A DNA stretch of 64,000 nucleotides from Fibrobacter succinogenes (GTDB lineage: Bacteria > Fibrobacterota > Fibrobacteria > Fibrobacterales > Fibrobacteraceae). The translations under genes were made by a program, and so were the position numbers. Of this stretch, positions 24,494 through 32,617 are shown piece by piece (the stretch's first letter is position 1; each line of letters starts with the position of its first letter). A model generated the notes under the pieces. It ran no database searches, was not told where the DNA came from, and saw only the letters and a program-made list of their open reading frames with translations. The DNA lies in the NCBI GenBank assembly GCA_902791475.1, contig CADAWC010000008.1:29293-93292 (forward strand). The letters run 5' to 3'.

Positions 24494-24523
24494 AGCCGTG
24501 AAATCGGCTATGATTTCTCGGCT
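24494..24523 (-). terminator. Terminator/leader hairpin between the lipoprotein gene and argH
   Basis: The hairpin AGCCGTGAAA...TTTCTCGGCT is followed on the minus strand by TTTTTTATTTGAGG, where GAGG is the argH ribosome site. It is nearly identical in design to 25019-25047. Confidence 0.75.
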
Positions 24524-24550
24524 AAAGATAAAAATTTTTAGAGTATTTTG

Positions 24551-25000
24551 TTAGTCCCAAACGCTCTTTTTGACAGGAGCCTGGACGGCTGGAGCTTGAT
24601 TATTGCCTTGAACATTGGGATTCATTCCGTTAGCGTTGATGCTCATGCAAGTGTACAAGTTGTAAGTCTGTACGCCGTTAATAAAGCATTTGGTCTTGAT
24701 TTCTTCATCGCGGCTGAACTTTGTGCGAGCGACCTGTATTCCGTTGACGTAAAAATCGAAGTTTCCGTTCTTCATGCCTCTAGTGCACTTGCCAATCACA
24801 TCGACTTTCTGACCGAACCTGTCCACGTAATGCCATTCAGCGTGGTTCATGTGGTAACCGTCGCAGTTGCAGGGCTTGTACTTGTCAGATTCTTCCTGAT
24901 ATCTGTCATACGAGCCAGCGCAAGAACTTAAGAGAAGCGTGGTTGCACAAGCCATCGCGACACAGCACAGTTTCTTGAAAATCTTTTTCGTTTTTATCAT
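24551..25000 (-). CDS. Small lipoprotein of unknown function
   Basis: A 149-aa protein with a lipoprotein signal (lipobox LLSSC, C27). The mature part is cysteine-rich (CNC, GKCTRG, KTKCFING, YTCMS) and holds the segment GKCTRGMKNGNFDFYVNG, reminiscent of MORN-like 'G-x-N-G' repeats. The C-terminus is Asn/Pro/Gln-rich. No family assigned. The start is MIKTKKIF; a longer in-frame start reads into the leader hairpin. It sits between two very similar terminator/leader hairpins, the upstream one belonging to the outer-membrane gene at 25072. Confidence 0.65.
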   Translation of the reverse strand: MIKTKKIFKKLCCVAMACATTLLLSSCAGSYDRYQEESDKYKPCNCDGYHMNHAEWHYVDRFGQKVDVIGKCTRGMKNGNFDFYVNGIQVARTKFSRDEEIKTKCFINGVQTYNLYTCMSINANGMNPNVQGNNQAPAVQAPVKKSVWD

Positions 25001-25018
25001 ACAAAACCTCAAATAAAA

Positions 25019-25047
25019 AGCCGTGAAATAATGTTGTTTTCACGGCT
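25019..25047 (-). terminator. Terminator of the outer-membrane barrel gene
   Basis: A perfect 10-bp stem AGCCGTGAAA/TTTCACGGCT followed on the minus strand by TTTTTATTTGAGG. The GAGG is used as ribosome site by the next gene. Twin of 24494-24523. Confidence 0.85.
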
Positions 25048-25071
25048 AAAGATAAAAAATATTATTTGCTG

Positions 25072-26094
25072 TTAGATACCAAAGCCGAGGCCCAAGCTGA
25101 ACTTAAATCCGTTGATATAGTAGTTCTTGGTTATGACTTGAGTATTCATGCCGTAATCTCCGACCTTTTGATCTCTATATTCGACAAACGGAGATTCAAA
25201 GAAGTCCGCAAAGTACTTGACCTGTGCAATGAACATCACGCGGCTAGCACGGTTGAGGATCACACCACCGCCAATTTCGCCGGTAAGGCCACTAGAGACC
25301 ACTTCGTCGTCTTCGTCATAATAGCGATAGGTGTCGAGTTCGACGCTGCGTCTGCTGTAAGCGAGACCGCCGCCGATAAACGGAGTGATGTTCTTGGTGC
25401 CAAATGGGTAGTAGGCAGAGAGAGTTAAGCCAGAAAGGGTCGGTCTATGAGTTTTCTTGGAATCGATATTGTTGATAGACCAGTCGAAGCCGAACAAGCA
25501 GTTTCTGGCATCGTAGAGCACGAATAACCCAAAACCACCTTCAAATTTTGCATTGGGATTGACCGGAACCATACTTGTAATCTGGCCACCGATATAAGAG
25601 GACATGCTCTTCTTTTTGCGGGTCTTCGTTTCCTGTTCGGTCACGGAGTAAATATCATCGTCATCGGTAGCCTTCTTGTCTGTACCGATGTTACGGGCAA
25701 CGCGCTGGATAATCGGGTCAAAATCGTCCGGATTCTTTGCTTTAAGGCGGTCGCTCCAGACGGCGGTTTCGTTGTTTACGTCATAAAGCTTGAAAGAGGT
25801 GATGACGTTTTCGCCGAGGCGGGTGAATTCGGCAATGATGAACTTGGAGCAGTTCTTTTCGATTGCCTTCTTGTTGGCGGCAACGCGGTCGCCAGCCTTG
25901 ACGGAGTCTTGTTCGGTGTAGTTTAGCAAGATGAAGTTCTTGTTATCTTCGATATAGGTGTTGAGGAGTTTTTCGGCAGGCAATGCGAAATTCTCGTTTA
26001 ACCCGATCATGTTGAACGGAGCCATATAGACTCGTTCGGTAGCGTAAATTGATGCTGCAAGAGCAAGAGATGCCGCTAAGATTTTTTTGATCAT
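25072..26094 (-). CDS. Predicted outer-membrane beta-barrel protein
   Basis: A 340-aa protein with a Sec signal (MIKKILAASLALAASIYA). The first 140 mature residues form a soluble domain (RVYMAPFNMIGLNENF... DPIIQRVARNIG) resembling the TolB-N/curli-type N-terminal module found before barrels. After a Lys-rich hinge (TKTRKKKS) the rest alternates short amphipathic strands: SSYIGGQITS, GGFGLFVLYDA, LSGLTLSAYYPFG, ITPFIGGGLAYS. It ends GFKFSLGLGFGI, an aromatic-rich C-terminal strand. Ligand unknown. The 200-bp upstream gap carries an inverted repeat in the leader. Confidence 0.75.
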   Translation of the reverse strand: MIKKILAASLALAASIYATERVYMAPFNMIGLNENFALPAEKLLNTYIEDNKNFILLNYTEQDSVKAGDRVAANKKAIEKNCSKFIIAEFTRLGENVITSFKLYDVNNETAVWSDRLKAKNPDDFDPIIQRVARNIGTDKKATDDDDIYSVTEQETKTRKKKSMSSYIGGQITSMVPVNPNAKFEGGFGLFVLYDARNCLFGFDWSINNIDSKKTHRPTLSGLTLSAYYPFGTKNITPFIGGGLAYSRRSVELDTYRYYDEDDEVVSSGLTGEIGGGVILNRASRVMFIAQVKYFADFFESPFVEYRDQKVGDYGMNTQVITKNYYINGFKFSLGLGFGI

Positions 26095-26121
26095 ATTGCT
26101 AGTCCTCGTTTATACTCGTTA

Positions 26122-26165
26122 AACTTTACATAAGACTGCCTAAATGAGCAGCCCTGTGTAAAGTT
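26122..26165 (-). promoter_or_regulatory. Structured 5' leader of the barrel gene
   Basis: The arms AACTTTACA and TGTAAAGTT enclose a second short stem (CTGC/GCAG) about 30 bp upstream of the start codon on the minus strand. It could be a leader RNA structure or a regulator site. No known riboswitch class recognised. Confidence 0.35.
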
Positions 26166-26296
26166 CATGAGCGATTGTTCTTACATATAATTTAGCAAAA
26201 GTAAGGAAAAAATAAAAGAACTTTTTTGCCTAAAATGTAAAATAAACGATAATCTGAGAATATATGGGGCTGATTTGCAAAAATAAGTGATAATAT

Positions 26297-27073
26297 TCAC
26301 TTGTTTGGAAGTTCTGCCTCGAGAATATCCTTCATTTTTTTCGTGAGAACGATAGCACTTTTGGTCATAGGGACGTCCTCAAATTCCTTTACCGAAATCG
26401 GATCGAGGACCTTAAGGTTGTACTGGTAGCGTTCTGTGGGGTGGTACTGCAATATTTTATCGTGTTTGCGGATGCCAATTTTTTCATTCCCGCCAAAGAA
26501 AACAGGAATTATATCATTTTTTGAGTAAAGAGCAAATCTGGCAGCACCTTTCTTAAATTCCCAAGGCTCATTGGGTTTTGAACGGGTACCTTCTGGGAAA
26601 ATGATGAGGTTATTGCCCTCTTCCATCGATTTTTTGGCAAGTTCTAGCTGATCGTCGAAAGGAATGTTGTTTGGAATATAGAGGTTTCTGATAATCAGTG
26701 AAACAAATTTGTTCTTGACGAGATCGCCTTTGACAATGCAATCGGCGTTGGGGACGAGCGAAAACAAGATGACAACATCGAGGATGGAGGGGTGGTTTGC
26801 GATGACGACTTTGGAACGGAGTTTGGCGAGGGCTTCCTTGTTTTCGACGTTTACGCGGATGCAGCCGATAAAGCTGATGATTTTGATGTAAATGATGAAA
26901 AATAAATGATTTAGCTTGCGTGCTATGGTCTTGAATCGTTTTTCTGAAAAGCCGGCAAAAACGTGCATAATCGGGAAACCGAATAGCGCAACTAGAAGGC
27001 TAAACGAGCCAAAAAGTGCAAAACTGAACAGTTTGACGATAATATGCCAGACGTAGCAAATCTTTTGAATCAT
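26297..27073 (-). CDS. PlsC-family 1-acyl-glycerol-3-phosphate acyltransferase-like protein
   Basis: A 258-aa membrane-associated acyltransferase. The N-terminus has a long hydrophobic segment; catalytic motif NHPSILD (H-x4-D), the substrate motif FPEGTRS and a downstream basic stretch identify the LPLAT/PlsC family. It is the third gene of the minus-strand half of the aryl polyene cluster, 5 bp after the KS-like gene. In characterised APE clusters acyltransferases of this type are thought to place the polyene acid on a lipid anchor; that role here is inferred. Confidence 0.88.
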   Translation of the reverse strand: MIQKICYVWHIIVKLFSFALFGSFSLLVALFGFPIMHVFAGFSEKRFKTIARKLNHLFFIIYIKIISFIGCIRVNVENKEALAKLRSKVVIANHPSILDVVILFSLVPNADCIVKGDLVKNKFVSLIIRNLYIPNNIPFDDQLELAKKSMEEGNNLIIFPEGTRSKPNEPWEFKKGAARFALYSKNDIIPVFFGGNEKIGIRKHDKILQYHPTERYQYNLKVLDPISVKEFEDVPMTKSAIVLTKKMKDILEAELPNK

Positions 27074-27078
27074 CGGGG

Positions 27079-27771
27079 CTAATTCCTTTGCATATCGATA
27101 GCGCAGAGAAATGCTATCGCCTGTTCTGCGGCGGTGTCGAAATTGTTCTGCAACATCTTAAGCTGTGCAAGCTGGCTTGATACATCGACGTTTTTAAGCG
27201 CTGAGTCTGCCTTAGATTCATCGGTGGTCAGTCTGAGGGCTAGTGCGCAAACGGCGTTCGGGTAGGGGACGCCTGCAACAGGTGCGTAAGTTTCGGGAAT
27301 CAGTTCGTCTGCAAAGATAAACGTGCGGGTGTCATTAGGCTCGTTTTCGAGGGCGGCTAAGCAGTCAGTCAGTCCTGTTGTGAATGCGTCTTTTCCAGAA
27401 AAAACGGCGGAGTAGCCCGCTGTATTTGTTTCGAGAATGGAGGCGTTTGCAACAGCAGCGTTAAATACGGAAAGGCTGAAATGTGCGGGTGAGACCGTTC
27501 CCGTGTCAATGAGCGTTTGTGAAATTTTCAACTGCTGGCTGATTTCGCCAAATTGCGATGCAAATGTGACTTTGCAGGGGGGGAGCTTGTTTCCATCCTT
27601 GTCTCGAGAAACCTGGTCACTGACGAGAACGACCATACGAGAAATGTAGCTCAAACGACGTCTTGTGAGCATCGGGACAAATGAAACATCGGGCTTTGGT
27701 TTTGCCTCTGTCGGTACAAAACTTGCAATCTTTTCGATATAGATTTTGGGATGAGTGGTGTTGTCTGACAT
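27079..27771 (-). CDS. Ketosynthase-like protein lacking the catalytic Cys (chain-length factor type)
   Basis: A 230-aa protein corresponding to the N-terminal half of a ketosynthase fold, of the Ketoacyl-synt_2 kind that is common in aryl polyene clusters. HFSLSVFNAAVANASI occupies the nucleophile elbow region, but there is no Cys there. It is too short for a full KS. In APE systems such proteins pair with an active KS as chain-length factor (ApeC-like). It sits 2 bp downstream of the methyltransferase gene and 5 bp upstream of the acyltransferase gene. The specific ApeC equivalence is inferred. Confidence 0.75.
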   Translation of the reverse strand: MSDNTTHPKIYIEKIASFVPTEAKPKPDVSFVPMLTRRRLSYISRMVVLVSDQVSRDKDGNKLPPCKVTFASQFGEISQQLKISQTLIDTGTVSPAHFSLSVFNAAVANASILETNTAGYSAVFSGKDAFTTGLTDCLAALENEPNDTRTFIFADELIPETYAPVAGVPYPNAVCALALRLTTDESKADSALKNVDVSSQLAQLKMLQNNFDTAAEQAIAFLCAIDMQRN

Positions 27772-27773
27772 GG

Positions 27774-28871
27774 TTATGCTTGCTTTATGCGGAAACGGAG
27801 GAGGGAATGTGTACTTGGACCAAGGTTGTGGTGAGCCTCTTTGAGTTCGAAGCCCGCGCTTTCTATGGCGTTTTTGAGTTCGGCATAGCGGTACATTTTG
27901 CTGTTGCCATTGGCGATACAGGTAAAGTAGAGTGATGTTGCCTGTAATGAATAGGCCGCCGCTTCAAAGCGTTGCTTGTCCCAAAGAGTTTCCAATACGT
28001 AGATATCTGTTTCTGGCGTGATTGCCTTGCGTATTTTCGTCAAAATCAGTTTAATCTGGTCCAGTGAAAAACAATCCAGGAACTGGCTCATCCAGACGAC
28101 GTCTGCACCTTGAGGGAATTCGGTGGCGTTGTCGAGGACGTTACAAGGGATGGTGTCGATACGGTCGGCAAAGCCTGCTTCTTTAGCGTTCTTTTCGGCG
28201 ACTGCGGTCTGACCAGGGAGGTCGATGATGGAAACCTTGACATCCTTGTTGTACTTGCAACAGGAGATTGCCCATTTGGCGGTATTTCCGCCGATATCAA
28301 ACAGGTGTTGGATCGGCTTTTCGAATACAATGGAGAGGGCGTCGGGAAAGGATTGGTCCGAATAGAAATGGTCAAAGCCGAACCAGCTCTTTTTTTGCTG
28401 ATCTGTAAGCTTAGATAATCCTTCGTATACGGTTTTCCACGGTCCGAGATGCGGGAGTCCTGCGGGCTTGTCTTCACGGATGGATTCTTCCAGATTTTCT
28501 GCACCGCGGTAGCAGATATTTTGCGAAAAATCCATATTTACTCGAGTCATTTCATCAAACAAGAGAAAAAAGCCGATTTTCCCGAGCGTAAAACGTTCCT
28601 TGTTATCTTCGGAATCCTTGTTGATTTTGACAACTCCCATGCCAAGTCCCATCTCGACAAGAACCTTGACACCGTATTCCGAAACGCCTGTTTTTTGCGA
28701 AAGCTCCGAAATCGTTATGCCTTTTTTGCGGGCGTTGCTGATTTCGCCAAGAATTCCCATGTTCTTAAGTGCGCGGATTGCCTGAAAACTTAGTGGGGAA
28801 AAAGCAATCTTTTGTGCTTCGAATTTGGCGTTCACTGCATCAATGGAGTCGTCTTTGTAAAATTCAAACAT
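27774..28871 (-). CDS. SAM-dependent O-methyltransferase (winged-helix dimerising type)
   Basis: A 365-aa protein. The N-terminal third holds a winged-helix-like dimerisation domain (ALKNMGILGEISNARKKG, ELSQKTGVSEYGVKVLVEMGL). The C-terminal part is a class I methyltransferase with HLFDIGGNTAKWAI as the SAM-binding loop, VSIIDLPGQ as the acidic second strand and a late VWMSQFLDCFS strand. This two-domain layout is that of plant-type and polyketide O-methyltransferases. First gene of the minus-strand APE operon, so it is the likely enzyme that methylates the hydroxyl on the aryl head. Substrate inferred from context only. Confidence 0.82.
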   Translation of the reverse strand: MFEFYKDDSIDAVNAKFEAQKIAFSPLSFQAIRALKNMGILGEISNARKKGITISELSQKTGVSEYGVKVLVEMGLGMGVVKINKDSEDNKERFTLGKIGFFLLFDEMTRVNMDFSQNICYRGAENLEESIREDKPAGLPHLGPWKTVYEGLSKLTDQQKKSWFGFDHFYSDQSFPDALSIVFEKPIQHLFDIGGNTAKWAISCCKYNKDVKVSIIDLPGQTAVAEKNAKEAGFADRIDTIPCNVLDNATEFPQGADVVWMSQFLDCFSLDQIKLILTKIRKAITPETDIYVLETLWDKQRFEAAAYSLQATSLYFTCIANGNSKMYRYAELKNAIESAGFELKEAHHNLGPSTHSLLRFRIKQA

Positions 28872-28974
28872 TTTAACAATTACAAAATGGAAGTTTTATA
28901 TGTTGTAAATTAATATAAAATTAATTTTCTATATTGCGGTACGTGACATAAAGATTAATTAAGGATAAAAACAC
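28872..28974. promoter_or_regulatory. Divergent promoter region of the aryl polyene cluster
   Basis: This 103-bp, very AT-rich gap separates the two divergent halves of the cluster, so promoters for both must lie here. On the plus strand an AAGGAT ribosome site precedes the first ACP gene. I could not assign reliable -35/-10 boxes or an operator. Confidence 0.5.
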
Positions 28975-29250
28975 ATGTCCGATTTGAACAACCGCATTAA
29001 GGATGTCATCATTGAATCCTTGGAATTGGAAGATATCACACCTGATGATATCGTAGATTCTGCTCCGATTTTTGGCAAGAACGAAAAGGGTGAAGGTCTT
29101 GGCCTGGATTCCATCGACGCTCTAGAACTGGGTATTGCCATCAAGGAAAAGTTTGGTGTCACTTTTTCAACGGTAAAAGAAGAAACGAAGAAGCATTTTG
29201 CTTCTGTAGATGCTCTTGCCGCTTATATTTCTGAACATTCTAAGGGTTGA
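28975..29250 (+). CDS. Acyl carrier protein 1 of the aryl polyene cluster
   Basis: A 91-aa acidic protein with the phosphopantetheine site GLGLDSIDALEL, serine S46. It starts the plus-strand half of the cluster and is followed by a second, distinct ACP after 3 bp. Aryl polyene pathways use two ACPs; one probably holds the growing chain and the other the aryl starter, but which is which cannot be read. A 4'-phosphopantetheinyl transferase is not in the window, so the general cellular one must serve. Confidence 0.92.
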   Translation: MSDLNNRIKDVIIESLELEDITPDDIVDSAPIFGKNEKGEGLGLDSIDALELGIAIKEKFGVTFSTVKEETKKHFASVDALAAYISEHSKG

Positions 29251-29253
29251 TTT

Positions 29254-29508
29254 ATGGAAAAACAGGAAATTTTTGAAAAAATCAAGGCTGCTCTTATCGA
29301 AGATTTCGATATTGACGAAGCAAAGCTCGTGCCGGAAGCCAAACTTTACGAAGACTTGGAACTGGATAGCATTGATGCCGTTGACTTGATTGTCAAGTTG
29401 AAGTCCTTTTTGCCGAAAAACATTGATCCGGAAGTGTTTAAGGCCGTTCGCACGTTGCAGGATGTGGTGGACGCTATCTACAACTTGATCCACTCGGAAA
29501 GCAAGTAA
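29254..29508 (+). CDS. Acyl carrier protein 2 of the aryl polyene cluster
   Basis: An 84-aa ACP with the attachment site LELDSIDAVDLIVK (S39). Its last base is shared with the start codon of the downstream AMP-ligase fusion (TAATG), so the two are translationally coupled. That coupling makes it a candidate acceptor for the aryl starter activated by the ligase. Sequence differs from ACP 1 in length and in the helix II surface, which suggests separate partners. Confidence 0.92.
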   Translation: MEKQEIFEKIKAALIEDFDIDEAKLVPEAKLYEDLELDSIDAVDLIVKLKSFLPKNIDPEVFKAVRTLQDVVDAIYNLIHSESK

Positions 29509-31856
29509 TGAAATCAATCGCGGGAAAGGTTCTCTTTACCGCAATTTCTGTTCTGTACCCGTTAATCGTTTATTGCGGGTTAGAATTTTGGGGGCTCTCG
29601 CCAAGGCGATTGAGCCTCTTGCTTTTATCGCTTGCGTTTTTTCATTTTCTAAACTTTACGCACAATTCGTCAAAGTTGGACCGCTTGCGCATGGCTGTGC
29701 TTATTGCACTTGTGCTTGTGTGCGCGGTTATTGCATTTTTTGCAGATAACATTTTATTTGTCAAGTTTTATCCAGTGCTTGTCAACTTGAGTTTGCTTGT
29801 GTTTTTTGGATTTACGCTTTGGCGGACTCCGAGTTTTGCGTTCCGCATGGCAATGCTTGGGAATAAAAATCTGATAAATTCTCCGTCGTTAAAATCGGTG
29901 GAACGCTATTGCAATAAGGTTACTTTGGCGTGGTGTGTTTTTTTTGTTGTGAATACATCCATTTCAACAACCACTGTTTTTATTGGGTCTGATAAAGTTT
30001 GGTCGTTATATAACGGATTAATTTCCTACATTTTAGTTGGAATTTTTTTTACAGTGGAATTTGGGATTCGAAAAATGGTGCAGAGCAAAATGCAGTCATA
30101 CGTTCCTGTATGTGATTTGGAACAGGATTCTCGCCCGGATGGAGCGCTTGTCGCCGAAGGCAAGACCTGGGGCGATTTCGTGAGCGATGTTTCCAAGGTG
30201 CGTTATTACCTTGAAGCTCGTGAAAATACACCGTGGATTTTGCATTGCGAAGATTCGTATTTCTTTACGGTATCGCTTTTGGCGATGCTCCAAAGCGGTC
30301 GCAAGGCGCTTGTGACGGCGAATCGCCAAGATGCGTTTATCAAGGAAATCAAGAAGCCTGAATACGGTTTTTTGACGGATGAGCCTTTTACGGGTGATAT
30401 CGCAGGAATGCCTGCGACGATGATTCAGGATGTGCTCGTTAGTGAAAATGCGCACTGCTCGGATGGTGACAATTCCCGCGAAATTAAGTTCGGCAAGTTC
30501 GACAAAACTAAGGCTGAAATGGTAATGTACACGTCGGGCACGACGGGAGAGCCAAAGGCCGTGTTCAAATTGTTTATGCAATTTGAAAATGAACTTTTTG
30601 AACTCGTGAAAGTCTTTGGAAACGACTGGGTTGATCGCAAAGTCTTTAGTACTGTAAACCACCATCATATTTACGGCTTGTTGTTTACTGCGCTTTTGCC
30701 TATTGCGACGGGACTTCCGTTCCGTAGGCATCGTATCGATTTCCCGACTGAACTTGCTAACATTGCGGGGGAGGCTGCGGTTGTGGCTTCGAGCCCAGCG
30801 TTCTTGAAGCGCTTGGCTGCTGAAGCGGATAAGCCGATTGATTTTAAATGCCCGCCGATTATTTATTCTTCGGGTGGCCCGCTCCCTGTGGAGGTGGCTC
30901 AAAAAGCAAGTGAACTCGTTGGCTATTGGCCGATGGAAATTTATGGCAGCACCGAAACAGGTGGCATTGCTTATCGTCAGTCCAAGAATGGCGCTGTTTG
31001 GAAACCGTTTGAAGTTTGCAAAATGAGTGTTGCCGAAAATGGATGCTTGAACATCAAGTCGAGCTACATTTTGGAAGCAGAAGGTTTCACGACGGGGGAC
31101 TTGGTGGACCTCTATGACGACGGTCGTTTCTTGCTCAAGGGACGTTCGGATTCGATTGTGAAAATTGAAGAAAAGCGAATCTCGCTCCCTGAAGTGGAAA
31201 ATCGCTTGAAGCAGACAGGCTTGGTTCAAGATGTGCGCGTGGTTCCGATGGTGGGCAAACGCCAGTACTTGGCTGCCGCGATTGTGCTGAACGAGGCTGG
31301 GCGTGAAAAGTTTGCGGGCTTACCGAAACTTGCCATCAATAATTATTTCCATGATTATTTGCTCCAGTTTATAGAGAATACCGTTTCTCCAAAGAAGTGG
31401 CGCTATCTTGAAGAATTGCCGCAGAATACCGAAGGTAAAATCCGCATGCGCGATATCCAGGCTTTGTTTAATTTGCCTGAAAGTCCGAACTTTAAGATTT
31501 TGAAGTTCCGTCGTGAACCGGGGGCTTTGACGGCAAAGCTTTTGTTCCCGGCAACGAGCGATTACTATGATGGACATTTCCCGGAGTTCAAGTTGCTCCC
31601 GGCGGTCGCTCAAGTGGATATGGTGCTTCGCCTTGCCCGAAATTTCTTGGATGTGCCTAAAAAGCTTTCTAAAATTCATCGTACCAAGTTCGCAAGCCCC
31701 ATTTTGCCTGATGTTCCTGTGATGCTCAAGGTTTCTTATAATGCTGATGCCGCTAAGGTGACGTTTAGCTTTACAAGTATGCCTGATGCACAAGGTAACG
31801 AAAAAATGCATTCAAGCGGTTCGTTCACGATGAATCCGGAGGAATCCCTTGGCTAA
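29508..31856 (+). CDS. Fusion of membrane domain, AMP-dependent ligase and hotdog dehydratase
   Basis: A 782-aa three-part protein. Residues 1-195: six or so membrane segments of the COG4648 type that is a separate gene in many APE clusters. Residues about 205-630: an adenylate-forming ligase with MYTSGTTGEPKAV (~340-352), IYGSTETGG and TEGKIRMRD containing the catalytic lysine. Residues about 640-782: a FabZ/FabA-like hotdog domain with YYDGHFPEFKLLPAVAQVD and candidate catalytic H690. It should activate the aryl acid and dehydrate hydroxyacyl intermediates while held at the inner membrane. The fused order is unusual to my knowledge. It overlaps the glycosyltransferase gene by 8 bp. Confidence 0.85.
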   Translation: MKSIAGKVLFTAISVLYPLIVYCGLEFWGLSPRRLSLLLLSLAFFHFLNFTHNSSKLDRLRMAVLIALVLVCAVIAFFADNILFVKFYPVLVNLSLLVFFGFTLWRTPSFAFRMAMLGNKNLINSPSLKSVERYCNKVTLAWCVFFVVNTSISTTTVFIGSDKVWSLYNGLISYILVGIFFTVEFGIRKMVQSKMQSYVPVCDLEQDSRPDGALVAEGKTWGDFVSDVSKVRYYLEARENTPWILHCEDSYFFTVSLLAMLQSGRKALVTANRQDAFIKEIKKPEYGFLTDEPFTGDIAGMPATMIQDVLVSENAHCSDGDNSREIKFGKFDKTKAEMVMYTSGTTGEPKAVFKLFMQFENELFELVKVFGNDWVDRKVFSTVNHHHIYGLLFTALLPIATGLPFRRHRIDFPTELANIAGEAAVVASSPAFLKRLAAEADKPIDFKCPPIIYSSGGPLPVEVAQKASELVGYWPMEIYGSTETGGIAYRQSKNGAVWKPFEVCKMSVAENGCLNIKSSYILEAEGFTTGDLVDLYDDGRFLLKGRSDSIVKIEEKRISLPEVENRLKQTGLVQDVRVVPMVGKRQYLAAAIVLNEAGREKFAGLPKLAINNYFHDYLLQFIENTVSPKKWRYLEELPQNTEGKIRMRDIQALFNLPESPNFKILKFRREPGALTAKLLFPATSDYYDGHFPEFKLLPAVAQVDMVLRLARNFLDVPKKLSKIHRTKFASPILPDVPVMLKVSYNADAAKVTFSFTSMPDAQGNEKMHSSGSFTMNPEESLG

Positions 31857-32616
31857 AGCTGATGCAAAAAATGTCGATGTTCGACTTTGTGCGATTGTAC
31901 CTGTGTACAGGCACGAAAAGGCGTCCCGAGCTGTTGTCGAAAAGCTTGTTTCTTACAATCTGCCCGTGATTCTTGTTGATGATGGCAATGCTCCTGAAGG
32001 CCATGAAATTCTGGTGCAAATCACCAAGGAATTTCCGAATGTGGAACTTGTAACGCACAAAGTCAATCGCGGTAAAGGCGGTGCGGTGCGCTCTGGAATG
32101 GAAGCTGCTGTCGCTGCTGGCTATACGCACGCCCTTCAGGTCGATGCCGATGGTCAGCACGATATGGAGGCTATTCCGTTTTTCATGAAGGCGGCGAAAA
32201 AGCACCCTGCTGATATGATTTGTGGATTCCCGCAGTACGATGATTCTGTTCCAAAATCTCGTGAAAACGGCCGTAAGGTCACGAATTTCTGGGTGGCTGT
32301 CGAAACGCTTTCGAAGGACATTCCCGATGCCATGTGCGGTTTTCGCGTGTACCCGCTTGCAACATCTTGGAAAGTGGTTCGCCGTTTCCGTAACAACCGC
32401 ATGGGCTTTGATATTGAAATTTTGGTGCGACTCTCTTGGGCTGGCTTAAAGATGCGTTTTTACCCAATCAAGGTAAGTTATCCGGAAGACGGAGTTTCGA
32501 ACTTTAGAATGTTCCATGACAATGTCGCCATTTCGCTCACGCATTCGATGCTCTTCTTTGGCATGTTGATTCGACTGCCTTTGATTCTGGCTCGCCGTCT
32601 GTTTAAAAAGAAATAA
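31849..32616 (+). CDS. Glycosyltransferase family 2
   Basis: A 255-aa GT-A type enzyme: CAIVPVYRH at the start, ILVDDGN, GKGGAVRSGMEAA, and the metal-binding VDADGQHD motif. Starts at TTG 31849 with a GGAGG site inside the preceding gene, so it is coupled to the ligase fusion. GT2 genes recur in aryl polyene clusters, probably for adding a sugar to the lipid anchor. The C-terminus is basic and partly hydrophobic (LPLILARRLFKKK), fitting a membrane-associated enzyme. Confidence 0.88.
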   Translation: MAKADAKNVDVRLCAIVPVYRHEKASRAVVEKLVSYNLPVILVDDGNAPEGHEILVQITKEFPNVELVTHKVNRGKGGAVRSGMEAAVAAGYTHALQVDADGQHDMEAIPFFMKAAKKHPADMICGFPQYDDSVPKSRENGRKVTNFWVAVETLSKDIPDAMCGFRVYPLATSWKVVRRFRNNRMGFDIEILVRLSWAGLKMRFYPIKVSYPEDGVSNFRMFHDNVAISLTHSMLFFGMLIRLPLILARRLFKKK

Positions 32617-32617
32617 C

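Noticed and set aside
28975..29508. Fatty-acid-synthesis acyl carrier protein (acpP)
   Set aside because: Two different ACPs in tandem, coupled to a ligase fusion inside the pigment cluster, fit specialised carriers better than the housekeeping acpP.
30096..31229. 377-codon minus-strand frame opposite the AMP-ligase fusion
   Set aside because: Antisense shadow; the sense frame has all ligase motifs.
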